A DNA stretch of 64,000 bases, from assembly GCA_002498385.1 (NCBI GenBank), contig DAHH01000002.1:1-64000 (forward strand), in the 5' to 3' direction. This DNA is from Methanobacterium sp. UBA410. Its GTDB lineage: Archaea > Methanobacteriota > Methanobacteria > Methanobacteriales > Methanobacteriaceae. The notes beneath the pieces were generated by a model that saw only the letters and a program-made list of their open reading frames with translations, made no database searches and was not told the DNA's origin. Numbering within the stretch: the stretch's first letter is position 1; each line of letters starts with the position of its first letter. A program made the translations under genes and the position numbers. Positions 1 to 9,968 of the stretch are shown here, piece after piece.

Positions 1-2
1 AA

Positions 3-1379
3 ATGAACGTTAATAAGAAGGTTTTAGGCTTTGTTGTAGCTATTGTGGCCTTTGTAGCGGTTATGTTAGTTCCTATGGGGGGTTTGGGTTATTCTGGTCA
101 TGCTGCTCTTGCACTTCTGGTTTTTGCCATTGTGATGTGGGGTACTGAGACTGTGAATTTGGCTGTTACGTCTATTATGATCATGTTTTTGTTGCCTTTG
201 TTGGGTATTGAGAGTTTTTCGAGTGCTGCGGTTGGTTTTGCTAATCCTATTATCTTTTTGATGATTGGTGGATTTATTTTGGCTGAGGCTATACGTAAAA
301 GTGGTCTTGCAAAACGTTTCACCTATTTTCTTCTGTCGAAATTGGGCACAAGTCCTAGTATGAGTCTTTTTGCCAGTGTTTTTTCAACGGGTATTTTGTC
401 TGCTTGGATTGAGAATGTTGTGGCTTTTGCAATGCTTCTCCCTATTATTAAGGAGATCATTCCCCTGATGGGTGTGAAGGATGCTGATAAAGGTAACAGT
501 AATTTTGCTAAGGCTATGGTTTTAGGAGCTTCTTATGGTTCCCTGGCAGGTGGATTTGGAACTGAAATTGGAACAGCACCTAACTTGATGGCTGCAGCTT
601 ACACGCATTTGCCATTTGCTAACTGGATGGTTTTCGGATTTCCGCTTGCAATTGCACTGCTTTTGGTTATCTGGAAGTTGTTGCAGTGGGTGTTCCCACC
701 GGAGGTTGAGGGAATAATTGGTGGAAAGGAAACTTTGACCAAGACGTTGGACACCCTTGGGTCTATGACTCGTACTGAGAAGTTAACTGGTGTTATATTG
801 CTTTTTACCATATTTTTATGGGTTACAACAGGAATAACTGGTCTTGACAGTTATTCTGTGGCACTTATCGGTGCAGCACTTTACTTCATAACTGGTGTTA
901 TTGATTGGAAGGATGCTCAAAAGAACATTGACTGGGGACTTATAATCTTCTTTGGAGGAGCATTAGCCTTAGGAGCAGCACTCCTAAACACAGGAGCTGC
1001 AAACTATCTGATACATGATGCAATAGGCATGCTTGGTGGTAATCCATCAACATTAATCATAATGCTTCTGCTGATGGTTGTTGCCGTGATATTCACGCAG
1101 GTCATGTCCAACATAGCACTTTCAGCCATACTTGTGCCAATTGCAGTTACCCTTGCATCTGCTCAGAGCCTGGCTGTTGGTACCTATGCAGTTCCAGTTG
1201 CAATAGCATGTTCACTGTCTTTCATGTTCCCAATGGCAGATCCAACAGTTGCAATGGCATACGGAACACGTTACGTTAACATGAAGGAGATACTCAAAGC
1301 AGGTATCCCCATGGTCTTAATAGGAATTATCCTAACCATAATCGTGCTACTAACCATCGGAAAACCATTCCTAGGATAG
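3..1379 (+). CDS. DASS/SLC13 family anion:Na+ symporter
   Basis: A 458-residue, almost wholly hydrophobic protein with about 11-12 membrane segments. It looks like the divalent anion:sodium symporter (DASS/SLC13) family, which imports dicarboxylates, sulfate or similar anions. Support comes from the repeated small-residue hairpin regions (residues about 120-215, with [17 protein letters not shown], and about 360-420, with [16 protein letters not shown]), which match the two anion-binding SNT-like motifs of the family. The substrate cannot be told from sequence. The ATG lies 3 bases into the window, so the RBS is not visible and the start is not proven. Codon choice changes inside the gene: the first ~800 bases favour T-ended codons, while the rest favours A- and C-ended codons like most neighbours. 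Confidence 0.8.
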   Translation: MNVNKKVLGFVVAIVAFVAVMLVPMGGLGYSGHAALALLVFAIVMWGTETVNLAVTSIMIMFLLPLLGIESFSSAAVGFANPIIFLMIGGFILAEAIRKSGLAKRFTYFLLSKLGTSPSMSLFASVFSTGILSAWIENVVAFAMLLPIIKEIIPLMGVKDADKGNSNFAKAMVLGASYGSLAGGFGTEIGTAPNLMAAAYTHLPFANWMVFGFPLAIALLLVIWKLLQWVFPPEVEGIIGGKETLTKTLDTLGSMTRTEKLTGVILLFTIFLWVTTGITGLDSYSVALIGAALYFITGVIDWKDAQKNIDWGLIIFFGGALALGAALLNTGAANYLIHDAIGMLGGNPSTLIIMLLLMVVAVIFTQVMSNIALSAILVPIAVTLASAQSLAVGTYAVPVAIACSLSFMFPMADPTVAMAYGTRYVNMKEILKAGIPMVLIGIILTIIVLLTIGKPFLG

Positions 1380-1587
1380 ATTCAGTTTGGATTTGAAATT
1401 ACAGTTCTATTCTGTAATTTAATTTATTTTTTTTAGAAGATATCTTTTAAAATTAGAAATTTGGTTTGAATAAAGAATTTTTTCATAAAATTTATATCTA
1501 CCTTTTTTTGGATTATTAATTGAAGAAGTTAATTTAAGGATTTTGGAAATATAAGGGAAGAGTTAAGGTTTACTGGAGGGATAACTT

Positions 1588-3057
1588 TTGTCACGTTTTG
1601 GTAAGTTATTGGGTATCAAATCTAAACCAATTAGGGCTAAAAGCAGATATGCATCCATAGAAGATATAAAATCAACATCTTACATGAAGAAAACAGCAGG
1701 TTCCGGCCTTTTAATGAAACCGGACACTTACTACATCGTGGCATCGGTGGAGCTTGGAAACACCACAACCAAGTGCATACTCACGGCAACAAACTTGAGA
1801 ACCAGTCACACTTACTTGCTGGACAAAACCGTGAAAATGACCCGTGACATAAGGCCACCTAAAAAGGGTGAAAAGGTCTTTGGAGAAACTGTGTGGGATG
1901 TTGAACTCACCAGGGAATCAGTATCAGAAATGGTTAAAGAAACCATATTAGAATCTCTGAAAAGGGCCCATGTGGATATGGAAAAGGATCTGGACTTTGT
2001 TGTTCGTTCAACAGGGGTTACAGCAGGATTTGCATCCCCTGAAGAGGTGGGAGATCTGATAATTGCCCTTGCAAATGGGTGCCTTGAGGCAGGGATACCT
2101 CCAAGGAAGATGTCCCCTGCAATGTCCAAGGACAACTTTCCAGAGCGCCTGCAGGAGTACACCTTAATTGATAAAGTCCAGTTTGATGGTGCAGTTGCAA
2201 GTGTGCTGCCCCCAACGGGAAAGGCGGTGGTTGCAAATGAGATGGAAGGGGAGCTTGTTACAGCAGGTATAAAGTTAGGGTCCAAATGGACAGAAGTGGA
2301 CTTCAGAAATCCATGTGTTTCAATGGACTTTGGTACAACCCTTGCAGGCCGTATAACCAACAGCGAAGAACCCTATGCCCGCACAGTAGGTGATTTCTGC
2401 GGACTTGCAGGTGCGGTCTCAGACTCAATAATAAGGGGCACACATCAGGTCGACGAAAGAGGAGGTGCCGCCCTGGACCTTTACACTAAAGATGTTTTAA
2501 AGGGTGCAAAGTGGAAAGATGCCCGAAAATACGCTGAAGAGGCACATCAGTACGTTGACATAAGGAAAGTCCCTGAAGGACGTGAAAGATTTGGAACAGT
2601 ACCAGTTGACCCTAAGGCAGCTTACGCAGCAGGTACAACGTTAATAGGCTGTGATGTGGGTAAAAATGGTGATGAAATACCTGAACTAACCCGGTTGGGT
2701 GGTGAAATTTATGAAACTTCCGGCATAAACACACTGTTTGCAACCCTTGATCATGTAAGTGCCCTGATCGTGAAGAGACTCGTTGAAGAAGCTGTTAATG
2801 AGGGTGTGATAGAAGATGGATCCGTACTTGGAGTTACGGGAAGGGCAGGTATAACAGGTAAAAAACCTGAATTGATACTTGATTACACAGAAAAATACTT
2901 CAAAAACGTAATATTCATATCAGACGCTCTTGCCATGGGTTCTGCTGTTATGGCACGCTGCATGAATTCTATGGGAACAACAAAATCCCCTGTTGGCGGT
3001 AGGCAGAACGGACCGTGCATAATGGGTTACAGAAGGAAGATGCAGATGAAAGAGTGA
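1588..3057 (+). CDS. Methanogenesis marker protein 14
   Basis: 489 residues matching methanogenesis marker protein 14, a family found essentially only in methanogens and of unproven biochemical role. Two glycine/threonine-rich stretches, ELGNTTTKC near residue 57 and SMDFGTTLAGRI near 248, look like the two phosphate-binding loops of the ASKHA (sugar kinase/Hsp70/actin) fold. An ATP-dependent activation role, as for reductive activators of corrinoid enzymes, is therefore possible but only inferred. The start is TTG, chosen because a strong GGAGGG site lies about 8 bases upstream and no ATG is as well placed. It appears to be transcribed alone. A nine-copy 10-bp repeat follows directly after the stop. 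Confidence 0.85.
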   Translation: MSRFGKLLGIKSKPIRAKSRYASIEDIKSTSYMKKTAGSGLLMKPDTYYIVASVELGNTTTKCILTATNLRTSHTYLLDKTVKMTRDIRPPKKGEKVFGETVWDVELTRESVSEMVKETILESLKRAHVDMEKDLDFVVRSTGVTAGFASPEEVGDLIIALANGCLEAGIPPRKMSPAMSKDNFPERLQEYTLIDKVQFDGAVASVLPPTGKAVVANEMEGELVTAGIKLGSKWTEVDFRNPCVSMDFGTTLAGRITNSEEPYARTVGDFCGLAGAVSDSIIRGTHQVDERGGAALDLYTKDVLKGAKWKDARKYAEEAHQYVDIRKVPEGRERFGTVPVDPKAAYAAGTTLIGCDVGKNGDEIPELTRLGGEIYETSGINTLFATLDHVSALIVKRLVEEAVNEGVIEDGSVLGVTGRAGITGKKPELILDYTEKYFKNVIFISDALAMGSAVMARCMNSMGTTKSPVGGRQNGPCIMGYRRKMQMKE

Positions 3058-3070
3058 TTTCACCCAAGCT

Positions 3071-3160
3071 TTCATCTAAAACCATTTAAGAGTATCTAAG
3101 AGTATCTAAGACTATCTAAGATTATCTAAGATTATCTAAGACCATCTAAGACCATCTAAA
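3071..3160. repeat. Nine tandem copies of a 10-bp unit
   Basis: Nine head-to-tail 10-base units with consensus ANNATCTAAG start 13 bases after the marker-14 stop codon. Positions 4-10 (ATCTAAG/A) are nearly invariant, while positions 2-3 vary (CC, GT, CT, TT). The spacing is exactly one DNA helical turn, so every ATCTAAG lies on the same face. Coding potential is absent. Confidence 0.9.
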
Positions 3161-3163
3161 ACC

Positions 3164-3785
3164 TCTTCTATAGGCAGTTCGTCTACACTTTTAAATTTTT
3201 TTAGAGTTTTAGATCATTTATCATTTAGATATTCAGACCAGATTTTATTACAAAATCTATCAAATTTTAATTTTTAAAAAAAGGTTATTTTTTCTTAAAT
3301 TATTTTTTCTTAAACTTATATTCAACTTAAACTTCTATCCAATAATTTTATTGTATTTTTTTTACTAAAATTAAATTCTTAACATTTTTTTAATTCTTTT
3401 TTTAATTATTGATTTTTGTTTTTTCAAATTTAATTTTTCAACTGTAGAATTTTGACTTAAGATTCCTATTTTAAGAACCTATTCAAGAATAAGAAGAAGT
3501 TTTTGAATGAAAAAGTATTCCTAAAAAGTATAGAGAGTTAACGTGGATTTAACTAAAAAAAATGAGAAGTAGAAAATTTAGATCTAAAAGAATAAAATAG
3601 GTACTAAAAGATAAAATAGTAGATCTAAAAGAATAAAAAATAATCCAGGAGAGTAAATCCTAAAGAGAGCAGATCCTAAAAAAAGATTAAAAAAAAGATT
3701 GATCTAGGATTGGATTTAAAAGGTTAAAATCTAGGATTGGATCTAAAACGGTAGATCTAAATAATTTAGTGTTAATATCCAGATT
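3164..3785. other. Intergenic region, no gene seen
   Basis: Very AT-rich spacer between two convergent genes. It holds many poly-T/poly-A runs suitable for archaeal termination on either strand. The stretch from about 3575 to 3770 repeats short elements such as GATCTAAAAGAATAAAA and TCTAGGATTGGAT. No ORF with a ribosome-binding site was found. Confidence 0.7.
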
Positions 3786-4634
3786 TTACATTTCTTCCAA
3801 TCGTTTTATCCTTTCGTTCATTGGTGGATGGGTTGAGAAGAGTTTTGCAAGGGTTCTACCCCTTCCTCCAAATGGGTTGACTATGAACATGTGGGCTGTT
3901 GAAGGATTTGCATCCATTGGCCTGGCGTTAACGCCCATTTCAAGCTTTCGAAGTGCCTTTGCAAGTGCCCATGGTTTGCCTGAGATCCTTGCTCCACCTT
4001 CATCTGCCTTGAACTCCCTTGATCTGCTTATTGCAAGCTGTACAATTGTGGCAGCTATTGGTGCAAGTATGCTCATGAGGATCAATCCAATAATTCCTCC
4101 AGCATCGTCGCCGTCACCAAAGAATGCAAAAAACTGGGAGAAGTTGGCGATCCATACAATTGCACTGGCTATTGTTGCTGCAACTGAACTTATAAGAATG
4201 TCCCGGCTTTTAACGTGTGTGAGCTCATGGCCCAGCACACCTTCAAGTTCATCCCTGTCCAAAAGATTTAATATCCCTGTTGTAACTGCTACAACTGCAT
4301 TGTTTGGGTTTCTGCCAGTTGCAAAAGCGTTTGGTGTTGCACTGTTGACTATGGCAACCTTTGGCTTTGGAATGCCTGCGTTCCTTGCAAGGTCTGAAAC
4401 TATGGAATGGAGTACTGGAGCTTCCTCTTCAGAAACCAGTTTTGCACCGTACATTTTAAGCACGATCTTGTCTGAGAAGAAGTAAGATGTAAAGTTGGTT
4501 GCTGCAGCCATTAAAAGGGCTAACAATGCTCCCAGGCTTCCCAGTCCAAAGAGGGATCCTACAAAGTAACCTATGCCCATAAAGAGGAGGGTTAACACTG
4601 TGAGTAAAATTACAGTCTTGGTATTTTCAAACAT
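3786..4634 (-). CDS. htpX: HtpX-type M48 zinc metalloprotease
   Basis: A 282-residue membrane protease of family M48B, which degrades misfolded or damaged membrane proteins. The zinc motif HELTH lies near residue 139 within [11 protein letters not shown], and the third ligand region [17 protein letters not shown] follows near residue 206. Two N-terminal hydrophobic segments (about 7-27 and 30-50) and two further ones (about 152-200) match the four-helix layout of HtpX. The length is typical. It is transcribed alone, divergent from cobY. A 238-codon ORF on the opposite strand is a mirror of this gene and is not a gene itself. Confidence 0.92.
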   Translation of the reverse strand: MFENTKTVILLTVLTLLFMGIGYFVGSLFGLGSLGALLALLMAAATNFTSYFFSDKIVLKMYGAKLVSEEEAPVLHSIVSDLARNAGIPKPKVAIVNSATPNAFATGRNPNNAVVAVTTGILNLLDRDELEGVLGHELTHVKSRDILISSVAATIASAIVWIANFSQFFAFFGDGDDAGGIIGLILMSILAPIAATIVQLAISRSREFKADEGGARISGKPWALAKALRKLEMGVNARPMDANPSTAHMFIVNPFGGRGRTLAKLFSTHPPMNERIKRLEEM

Positions 4635-5026
4635 TTAATATCACCACATGATTTCTTGTTTAACCTTTTTTTCGATGATCTATTTTGATAAATCAGAATA
4701 TTCAACATTTCAGGATAAATTCACACTCCAAAATTTTTCTAAAACATTTTTTCCGGTTTCATCCCGGGTTTCATTAGCTGTGTTCGATTTCATTAATTTG
4801 TATTTAATACGCTTAAAAATAATCATTTTTTCCTGAAAATCTCATTTTTTTCCTGAAAATCTTTTTTTTGAACCAAAAAAATCTTTAAAACTTTTAGGAT
4901 CTAAATTAAGATTTAACTTAGGATTAAAAGAAACTTATAATATGAAGAGTGCTATATTCAAAGAGCAGTATATAAAACTTGTGATTATTACATAGTTAAT
5001 AAGCTTGAATCCTGGAGGATTTTCAG
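4635..5026. other. Divergent htpX/cobY intergenic region
   Basis: This AT-rich spacer must carry the htpX promoter (minus strand) and the cobY promoter (plus strand). Apart from the cobY TATA element nothing else stands out. The short ORF at 4648-4836 has no RBS and reads as low-complexity sequence. Confidence 0.6.
4969..4977 (+). promoter_or_regulatory. TATA box for cobY
   Basis: TATATAAAA, preceded by purine-rich sequence as in archaeal BRE elements, lies 58 bases before the cobY ATG. Initiation about 25 bases downstream would give a leader of roughly 30 bases carrying the GGAGG site near 5012-5018. Confidence 0.5.
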
Positions 5027-5644
5027 ATGGTAACAGCAGTGGTAATGGCCGGTGGTAAAGGCACCAGAATGGAATTGGAATGTGAAAAACCTCTGGTTAA
5101 TATTGGAGGTTTGCCAATGATCCAGTACGTGTTGGAAGCACTGGAAGGTGCCGAAGCTGTGGATGATCTGGTGATTTTAACAAGCCCAAACACCCCCAAA
5201 ACAGAAAAATTTTTGCAGGGTAAAAATCTAAAGGTGCTCCAAACCCCAGGGAAAGGTTACGTAGAGGACCTCAGATATTTTATTGGGGAGCACTGTTTAC
5301 AGGGACAAGATAAGGTGCTGCTTACAATAACAGCTGATATGCCCCTTGTTACGAGTGAAATCATTGATGAAGTTTTAGGGGAGTACATGAATTGTGAAAA
5401 ACCTGCAATGTGTGTTGCTGTTCCAGTTGAAGTTTTTGCAGAACACGGCCTGAAACCCACTTTTTTGATTGAAGATTTGGTTCCATCTGGATTAAATATA
5501 TTAAGAAGTATAAACAAGCAACAAGATGAGAAAATATTGGTAATGGCAAAGGTTGAGTTGGCCCTAAATATTAATAGCTGTAGAGACATAATAACTTTAG
5601 AGGAACTTTTGAGGAAAACTCGCAAAGTGAAAACTTCAAGGTGA
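5027..5644 (+). CDS. cobY: GTP:adenosylcobinamide-phosphate guanylyltransferase
   Basis: A 205-residue nucleotidyltransferase that activates adenosylcobinamide phosphate with GTP in the archaeal nucleotide-loop assembly branch of cobamide synthesis. The N-terminal MAGGKGTRM signature (residues 8-16), then EKPLV near 20, is the nucleotide-binding loop of the MobA/CobY fold, and the length fits CobY. It is the archaeal replacement for bacterial CobU. The ATG has a GGAGGATT site 8 bases upstream. A PRC-barrel gene follows after 4 bases, so the two are cotranscribed. CobS and CbiS of the same pathway lie 30 kb away. Confidence 0.85.
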   Translation: MVTAVVMAGGKGTRMELECEKPLVNIGGLPMIQYVLEALEGAEAVDDLVILTSPNTPKTEKFLQGKNLKVLQTPGKGYVEDLRYFIGEHCLQGQDKVLLTITADMPLVTSEIIDEVLGEYMNCEKPAMCVAVPVEVFAEHGLKPTFLIEDLVPSGLNILRSINKQQDEKILVMAKVELALNINSCRDIITLEELLRKTRKVKTSR

Positions 5645-5648
5645 TAAT

Positions 5649-5921
5649 ATGGTTGTTGAAGAGAGGAAACTCATTAAAGGTGAAGAGAAAGTCTGGAGTG
5701 AGATCAAAGGGTACCAGGTTGCAACGAGCAATGCGCGTATACTTGGAGAGCTTGAAGAACTCATGATAAACGGTAAAACAGGTAAAATAACCGATGTTGT
5801 TATAAGGGTGGAAAGAGGTAGGAATGTCCATGTTAAAGGGGCCAAAAAAAGAGGAGATACACTTTTAGTTCCATTTGGAAAGGTTGAGAAGGTTGGCGAA
5901 TTTATAATAATATCAGAGTGA
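5649..5921 (+). CDS. PRC-barrel domain protein
   Basis: A 90-residue soluble protein of the PRC-barrel family, the small beta-barrel also found at the C-terminus of the ribosome-maturation protein RimM and in photosynthetic reaction centre H subunits. The pattern of short beta-strands (SNARILGELEELMINGKTGKITDVVIRV, abridged here to positions 29-56) and the ending LLVPFGKVEKVGEFIII are typical. Archaeal members are usually stand-alone and of unknown role. It starts 4 bases after cobY, so translational coupling is likely, but a cobamide role is not implied by the sequence. Confidence 0.75.
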   Translation: MVVEERKLIKGEEKVWSEIKGYQVATSNARILGELEELMINGKTGKITDVVIRVERGRNVHVKGAKKRGDTLLVPFGKVEKVGEFIIISE

Positions 5922-6224
5922 TTTAAAAAGTGGTAAATCCTTCTTAAATTCTATTTTTGATCGAATCATATGTCTTTTGAGCCATGTACTTATCCAGTGC
6001 AGTTCGGTTTAACCAATTAAACCTAAATTTTAACTTCAATTTACTTTTTATCAAATCTCTATAATTTATCAATTTATTCGCTGTTTTTAGGAGGAATTTA
6101 TCTACTGTTTTTAGGAGAAAAGTTAATTAAACGAAAGAAATTTTAAAAAAAATTTTACTTAGGAAATTCTGGTTGAATAAAAGGGGGATCCCCCAAGTTT
6201 TGGAGGTTTACTTATAAAAAAGGT
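5922..6224. other. Convergent intergenic region
   Basis: This is the spacer between two converging genes. It contains T-rich stretches, a perfect GC palindrome and a short duplication of the fae 3' end (listed separately). No coding sequence was seen. Confidence 0.6.
6183..6194. terminator. Perfect palindrome GGGGGATCCCCC
   Basis: This 12-base perfect palindrome in AT-rich DNA lies 30 bases beyond the fae stop codon. It is the only strongly GC-rich patch in the spacer. Its placement between convergent genes fits a terminator or cruciform. A binding site is an alternative. Confidence 0.4.
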
Positions 6225-6236
6225 TTACTTATAAAA
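6204..6236. repeat. 17-bp tandem duplication of the fae 3' end
   Basis: AGGTTTACTTATAAAA occurs twice with a 17-base period. The copy at 6221-6236 encodes the last residues and stop of fae (minus strand), and the copy at 6204-6219 repeats this directly downstream. It is best explained as a slippage duplication. Confidence 0.85.
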
Positions 6237-6716
6237 TGGATGTCCTGCTGAGTCTTTTTTGGCTATTATCTCATCTATTGATGGTTCGTTGTTGAAAGCT
6301 CTTTTTATTGCCAGTTTTGTTGCATCGTAATTGTACTCATAAATTTTGTAGGGATCCCTGGCTGCAGGGTGGATAAAAACACCGCAAAGGATACAGATAT
6401 CTTCAACCATTTTCTTTGGAATTGTTCCATTTTCAACAGAATTTGCAACAGCCATTGCAACGGCTTTCTGTGCTGGTCCAAATATTCTGGTTGCATCTTC
6501 CATATTTTTGATGCTTACCTTTGGCAGGATCATGGTTATGGGTTTACATACAATATTGGGTGCTACAACAGCAAAAAGTGGTGTGTGCTTTTCAACCTGA
6601 TTTGCAAGTGCATTTGCAAATGCATGACCAACGGCTCCCTCTTTATCGCCTATAAGAAGATCTATATGTGCAAGTTCATTTCCATCTCCAACCAATGCTT
6701 CACCATTCAGATACAT
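6225..6716 (-). CDS. fae: Formaldehyde-activating enzyme
   Basis: Fae catalyses condensation of formaldehyde with tetrahydromethanopterin to methylene-H4MPT in the cytoplasm. The 163-residue product begins YLNGEALVGDGNELAHIDLL, which carries the conserved histidine of the Fae active site, and retains the family's VCKPITMILPKV and GPAQKAVA(M)AVANS stretches. I start at the internal ATG at 6716, preceded by GAGG, rather than the upstream TTG at 6752, because known Fae proteins begin at this point. There is no fused hexulose-phosphate synthase domain, unlike the Fae-Hps fusions common in methanogens. It stands alone, so regulation and partner are unclear. Confidence 0.88.
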   Translation of the reverse strand: MYLNGEALVGDGNELAHIDLLIGDKEGAVGHAFANALANQVEKHTPLFAVVAPNIVCKPITMILPKVSIKNMEDATRIFGPAQKAVAMAVANSVENGTIPKKMVEDICILCGVFIHPAARDPYKIYEYNYDATKLAIKRAFNNEPSIDEIIAKKDSAGHPFYK

Positions 6717-6752
6717 TATAATGCGCCTCTTTTTTTTGTTTTTCATATTCAA

Positions 6753-7055
6753 CTGAATGTCCCTATCTTTATTATTTTAATACTCTATATGCTCTTATAT
6801 ATTTTTTTCAATTTTTTTCCAATTAAAACCCCCTGTATAAACATTAAAAATAGATTATAAAGTAGTTAAAATAAAAAAATTCTTCAAGGAATCTTTAAAC
6901 ATCTTAATGAATTTATAAACATGAAAAAAAGCATTAATACCAATGTAAATCAGATTAATAAGGGATTTGAATCAGATTAATATCAATGTAAATTAATTAA
7001 TAGGGATTTAAATCAAAAAAAGATAAAAAAAGGGGTTTGAGATTTATTCAAGAAT
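6753..7055. other. Spacer between sufB and fae, with a 43-bp tandem repeat
   Basis: AT-rich intergenic DNA downstream of sufB and upstream of fae. Positions 6933-6975 and 6976-7018 are two imperfect copies of a 43-base unit beginning ATTAATACCAATGTAAAT / ATTAATATCAATGTAAAT. No ORF with an RBS was found. Confidence 0.75.
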
Positions 7056-8257
7056 TCACATTCCTCGTGTGCTCATGTCGATCATTCGTTTGGTTTCAGC
7101 TGCAAGCTTCGGTGGCAGTCCCTTGATGTCCATGCTTAAAAATCCTCTGACGATCATGGAAGCTGCTTCTTCCTCTGTTAAACCACGGGACATTAAATAT
7201 AAAACTTCTTCTTCGGCTATTTTACCGACAGCGGCTTCGTGAGATAGTTCTAGGTTTGTTGCACTTCCTTCAAGCTCAGGAACTGAGTATATCATGGAAT
7301 CGTCCGATAAAACCAGTCCCATGCATTCAAGGTGACCCTTAACGTCCTGTGACTTACCTGCAAGGTGCCCCCTAGTGTAGATCTGGGACTCGTCCCTGGA
7401 AACTGCACGGGTTACCATTTCTGCACTTGAGTTTTTACCTGTGAGGTATGCCCGTGAACCCTGGTCAAGCACAGAGTTCTTTTGACCTCCAAGTATGGAC
7501 TGGAAGACAGCTTTTGAATTTTTTCCCTGACAGTAAGCTGTAGGATATGTCTGTACGCCTTTAACAGGGCTGGTTAAAATGTAGTTGCTGATGTAAGTTG
7601 AATCATCCCCCATTATAATTCCAGTTCTTGGTCTAACTTCAACCTGCTCTGCCCAGTTGTGCACCATTGTGAAGGTGATCTTGGCACCTTTTTTGAGGTA
7701 GAACTCTGAGACACCAACGTGCATTGCAGAGTTAACATCGGCTCCTGTGGAACAACCTGTTATAATATTGAGCTCAGCATTTTCCTCTGCTATTATAATG
7801 TTGTGGGCTGTTTGTGCAACGTTTTTATCTCCAATGAACATGCAGGCCTGTATAGGGAAAGTTTCTTTTGCACCGGGCAGTGCCCTTATGAAGTAACCGT
7901 TGGAGTTTCGAAGCTCTGTTTCTGCTGTGTACTTATCAGCATCCACCGGAACAGCATTCCACATGTAATCAGAAAGCCAGCTGTGCTTTTTAAATGCATC
8001 CTTCATGTTCATGAGTTCTATAGATTCTGAACTGCAGTTTGAACAGACTCCTGACTGGTCTATCTGCATGAAGGAGCCGGCCCTTCCTTGTTCTGTTGGG
8101 TCCACTCCAACCTTAAGAACTGTGTCCTTGTAACTTTTTGGAAGATCCTGCAGGGACTCTATTTTCTCGTGCTCTCCCTCTTCTTCCTGTTCAAATTCTT
8201 CAATGTCAACATCTCCACCAAGAGCTGCAGGTTTCTTTTTAGCTTTTTCTGCACGTT

Positions 8258-8276
<19 letters not shown>
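7056..8276 (-). CDS. sufB: SufB/SufD family Fe-S scaffold protein
   Basis: About 406 residues of the SufB/SufD beta-helix scaffold family, which with SufC ATPase builds [Fe-S] clusters. The central region holds the family stretches VEVRPRTGIIMGDDS (near residue 220) and SRAYLTGKNSSAEMVTRAVSRD (near 285), and the C-terminal half has ATNLELSHEAAVGKIAEEEVLYLMSRGL, cited here by position (about 345-372), the most conserved part. A single SufB/D with SufC is the minimal archaeal (SmsCB) system. The ATG at 8276 follows GGGTG and overlaps sufC by 19 bases; an upstream in-frame GTG at 8285 is less likely. Confidence 0.88.
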
Positions 8277-9044
<768 letters not shown>

Positions 9045-9060
9045 AGTGATTCAAATATAT

Positions 9061-9085
9061 TTAGTCTAAAAAGTATCTAGTCTAA
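9061..9085 (-). promoter_or_regulatory. Repeated TTAGTCTAA elements upstream of sufC
   Basis: TTAGTCTAA (a palindrome around the central T) at 9061-9069 and CTAGTCTAA at 9077-9085 lie 21-45 bases upstream of the sufC start and flank a TATA-like AAATATATT (about 9053-9061). A third exact TTAGTCTAA is at 9441-9449. They are candidate operators for an iron or Fe-S responsive repressor; the regulator is unknown. Confidence 0.4.
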
Positions 9086-9938
9086 TATATGTTTTTAAAT
9101 CTAAATATATCATTTTAGATAAATCAACAAGATCTCTTTTTTGTATTTCGTTTTATATAACACTGCTTATATTAGGAATTTTATGAAATTGATTAATTTT
9201 TGAAATTCTGATTATTCAAATTGATTATTCAATATTATTGAAAACTTGAGCTGGATGATTCAGCCAGGTTCAAAAGCTGTAAAAAGATATTTAATCCTGT
9301 TAAATTACTTAATCCTACTAAATGGATGAAATTGTGATGATACCTAAAATTTTAAATGTCCTTAAATCCGTTTGGAGATTAAAAATTGGTTAAATAAAAT
9401 TGGTTAATCTTTCAGATAATTAAATTTTAGATCAACTTTTTTAGTCTAACATGTAAATTCATTTCTAACTTTGAGTGGGTTTACTGAGCTGAGGTTTACA
9501 ATTTTGGGCTATAAATCTGGACTTTTGTAATATTGAAATGGAGTTTATATCCAGATCATTTAGCAGTGATCTGGAATTAAATAATCTGGAATTAAAAATA
9601 CCAACATATTAGATTACCAAAATTTTAGAGTTAAACTACGATCCGAATTAATATTATTTTGTTAAAAAGTACCATCATTAAAGATAAGTACACGTTTTAA
9701 CTGTGTTCAATATTGTGGGATCTACCATGAAACTTTAATTGCAAGATGTTTTTAAACCTTTAAAAATTTGTTTAAATACTTTAAAACTAGTTAAATATTG
9801 TTTACCTGATTATATCCGGTTAAAATTTATATTAGGTTACGCAGATACATTAAAAAGTCAGGACAATCATGCAGTATTAATAAATTGGGAATACATATTC
9901 AAATATATAAGCGTTTCGAAATTTTTCTATAAGTAACC

Positions 9939-9948
9939 TTTATAATAA
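9939..9948 (+). promoter_or_regulatory. TATA box for the mvh operon
   Basis: TTTATAATAA lies 85-94 bases before the mvhD ATG. Initiation about 25 bases downstream would fall near 9970, exactly where the first of two palindromes begins. Confidence 0.5.
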
Positions 9949-9968
9949 CTATTTTTATATCCATATAA

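Noticed and set aside
1812..2360. 182-codon ORF antisense to marker 14
   Set aside because: It is a codon-bias shadow of the real gene, with no RBS and composition typical of antisense frames.
3071..3160. CRISPR array
   Set aside because: The 10-bp period leaves no spacers and there are no cas genes; it is a simple tandem repeat.
3769..4485. 238-codon plus-strand ORF opposite htpX
   Set aside because: It is the mirror of a clear M48 protease with HELTH motif, shows no domain and has no ribosome-binding site.
9739..9936. 65-codon ORF upstream of mvhD
   Set aside because: TTG start, no RBS, low-complexity Lys/Leu/Tyr composition, and it lies in promoter DNA.
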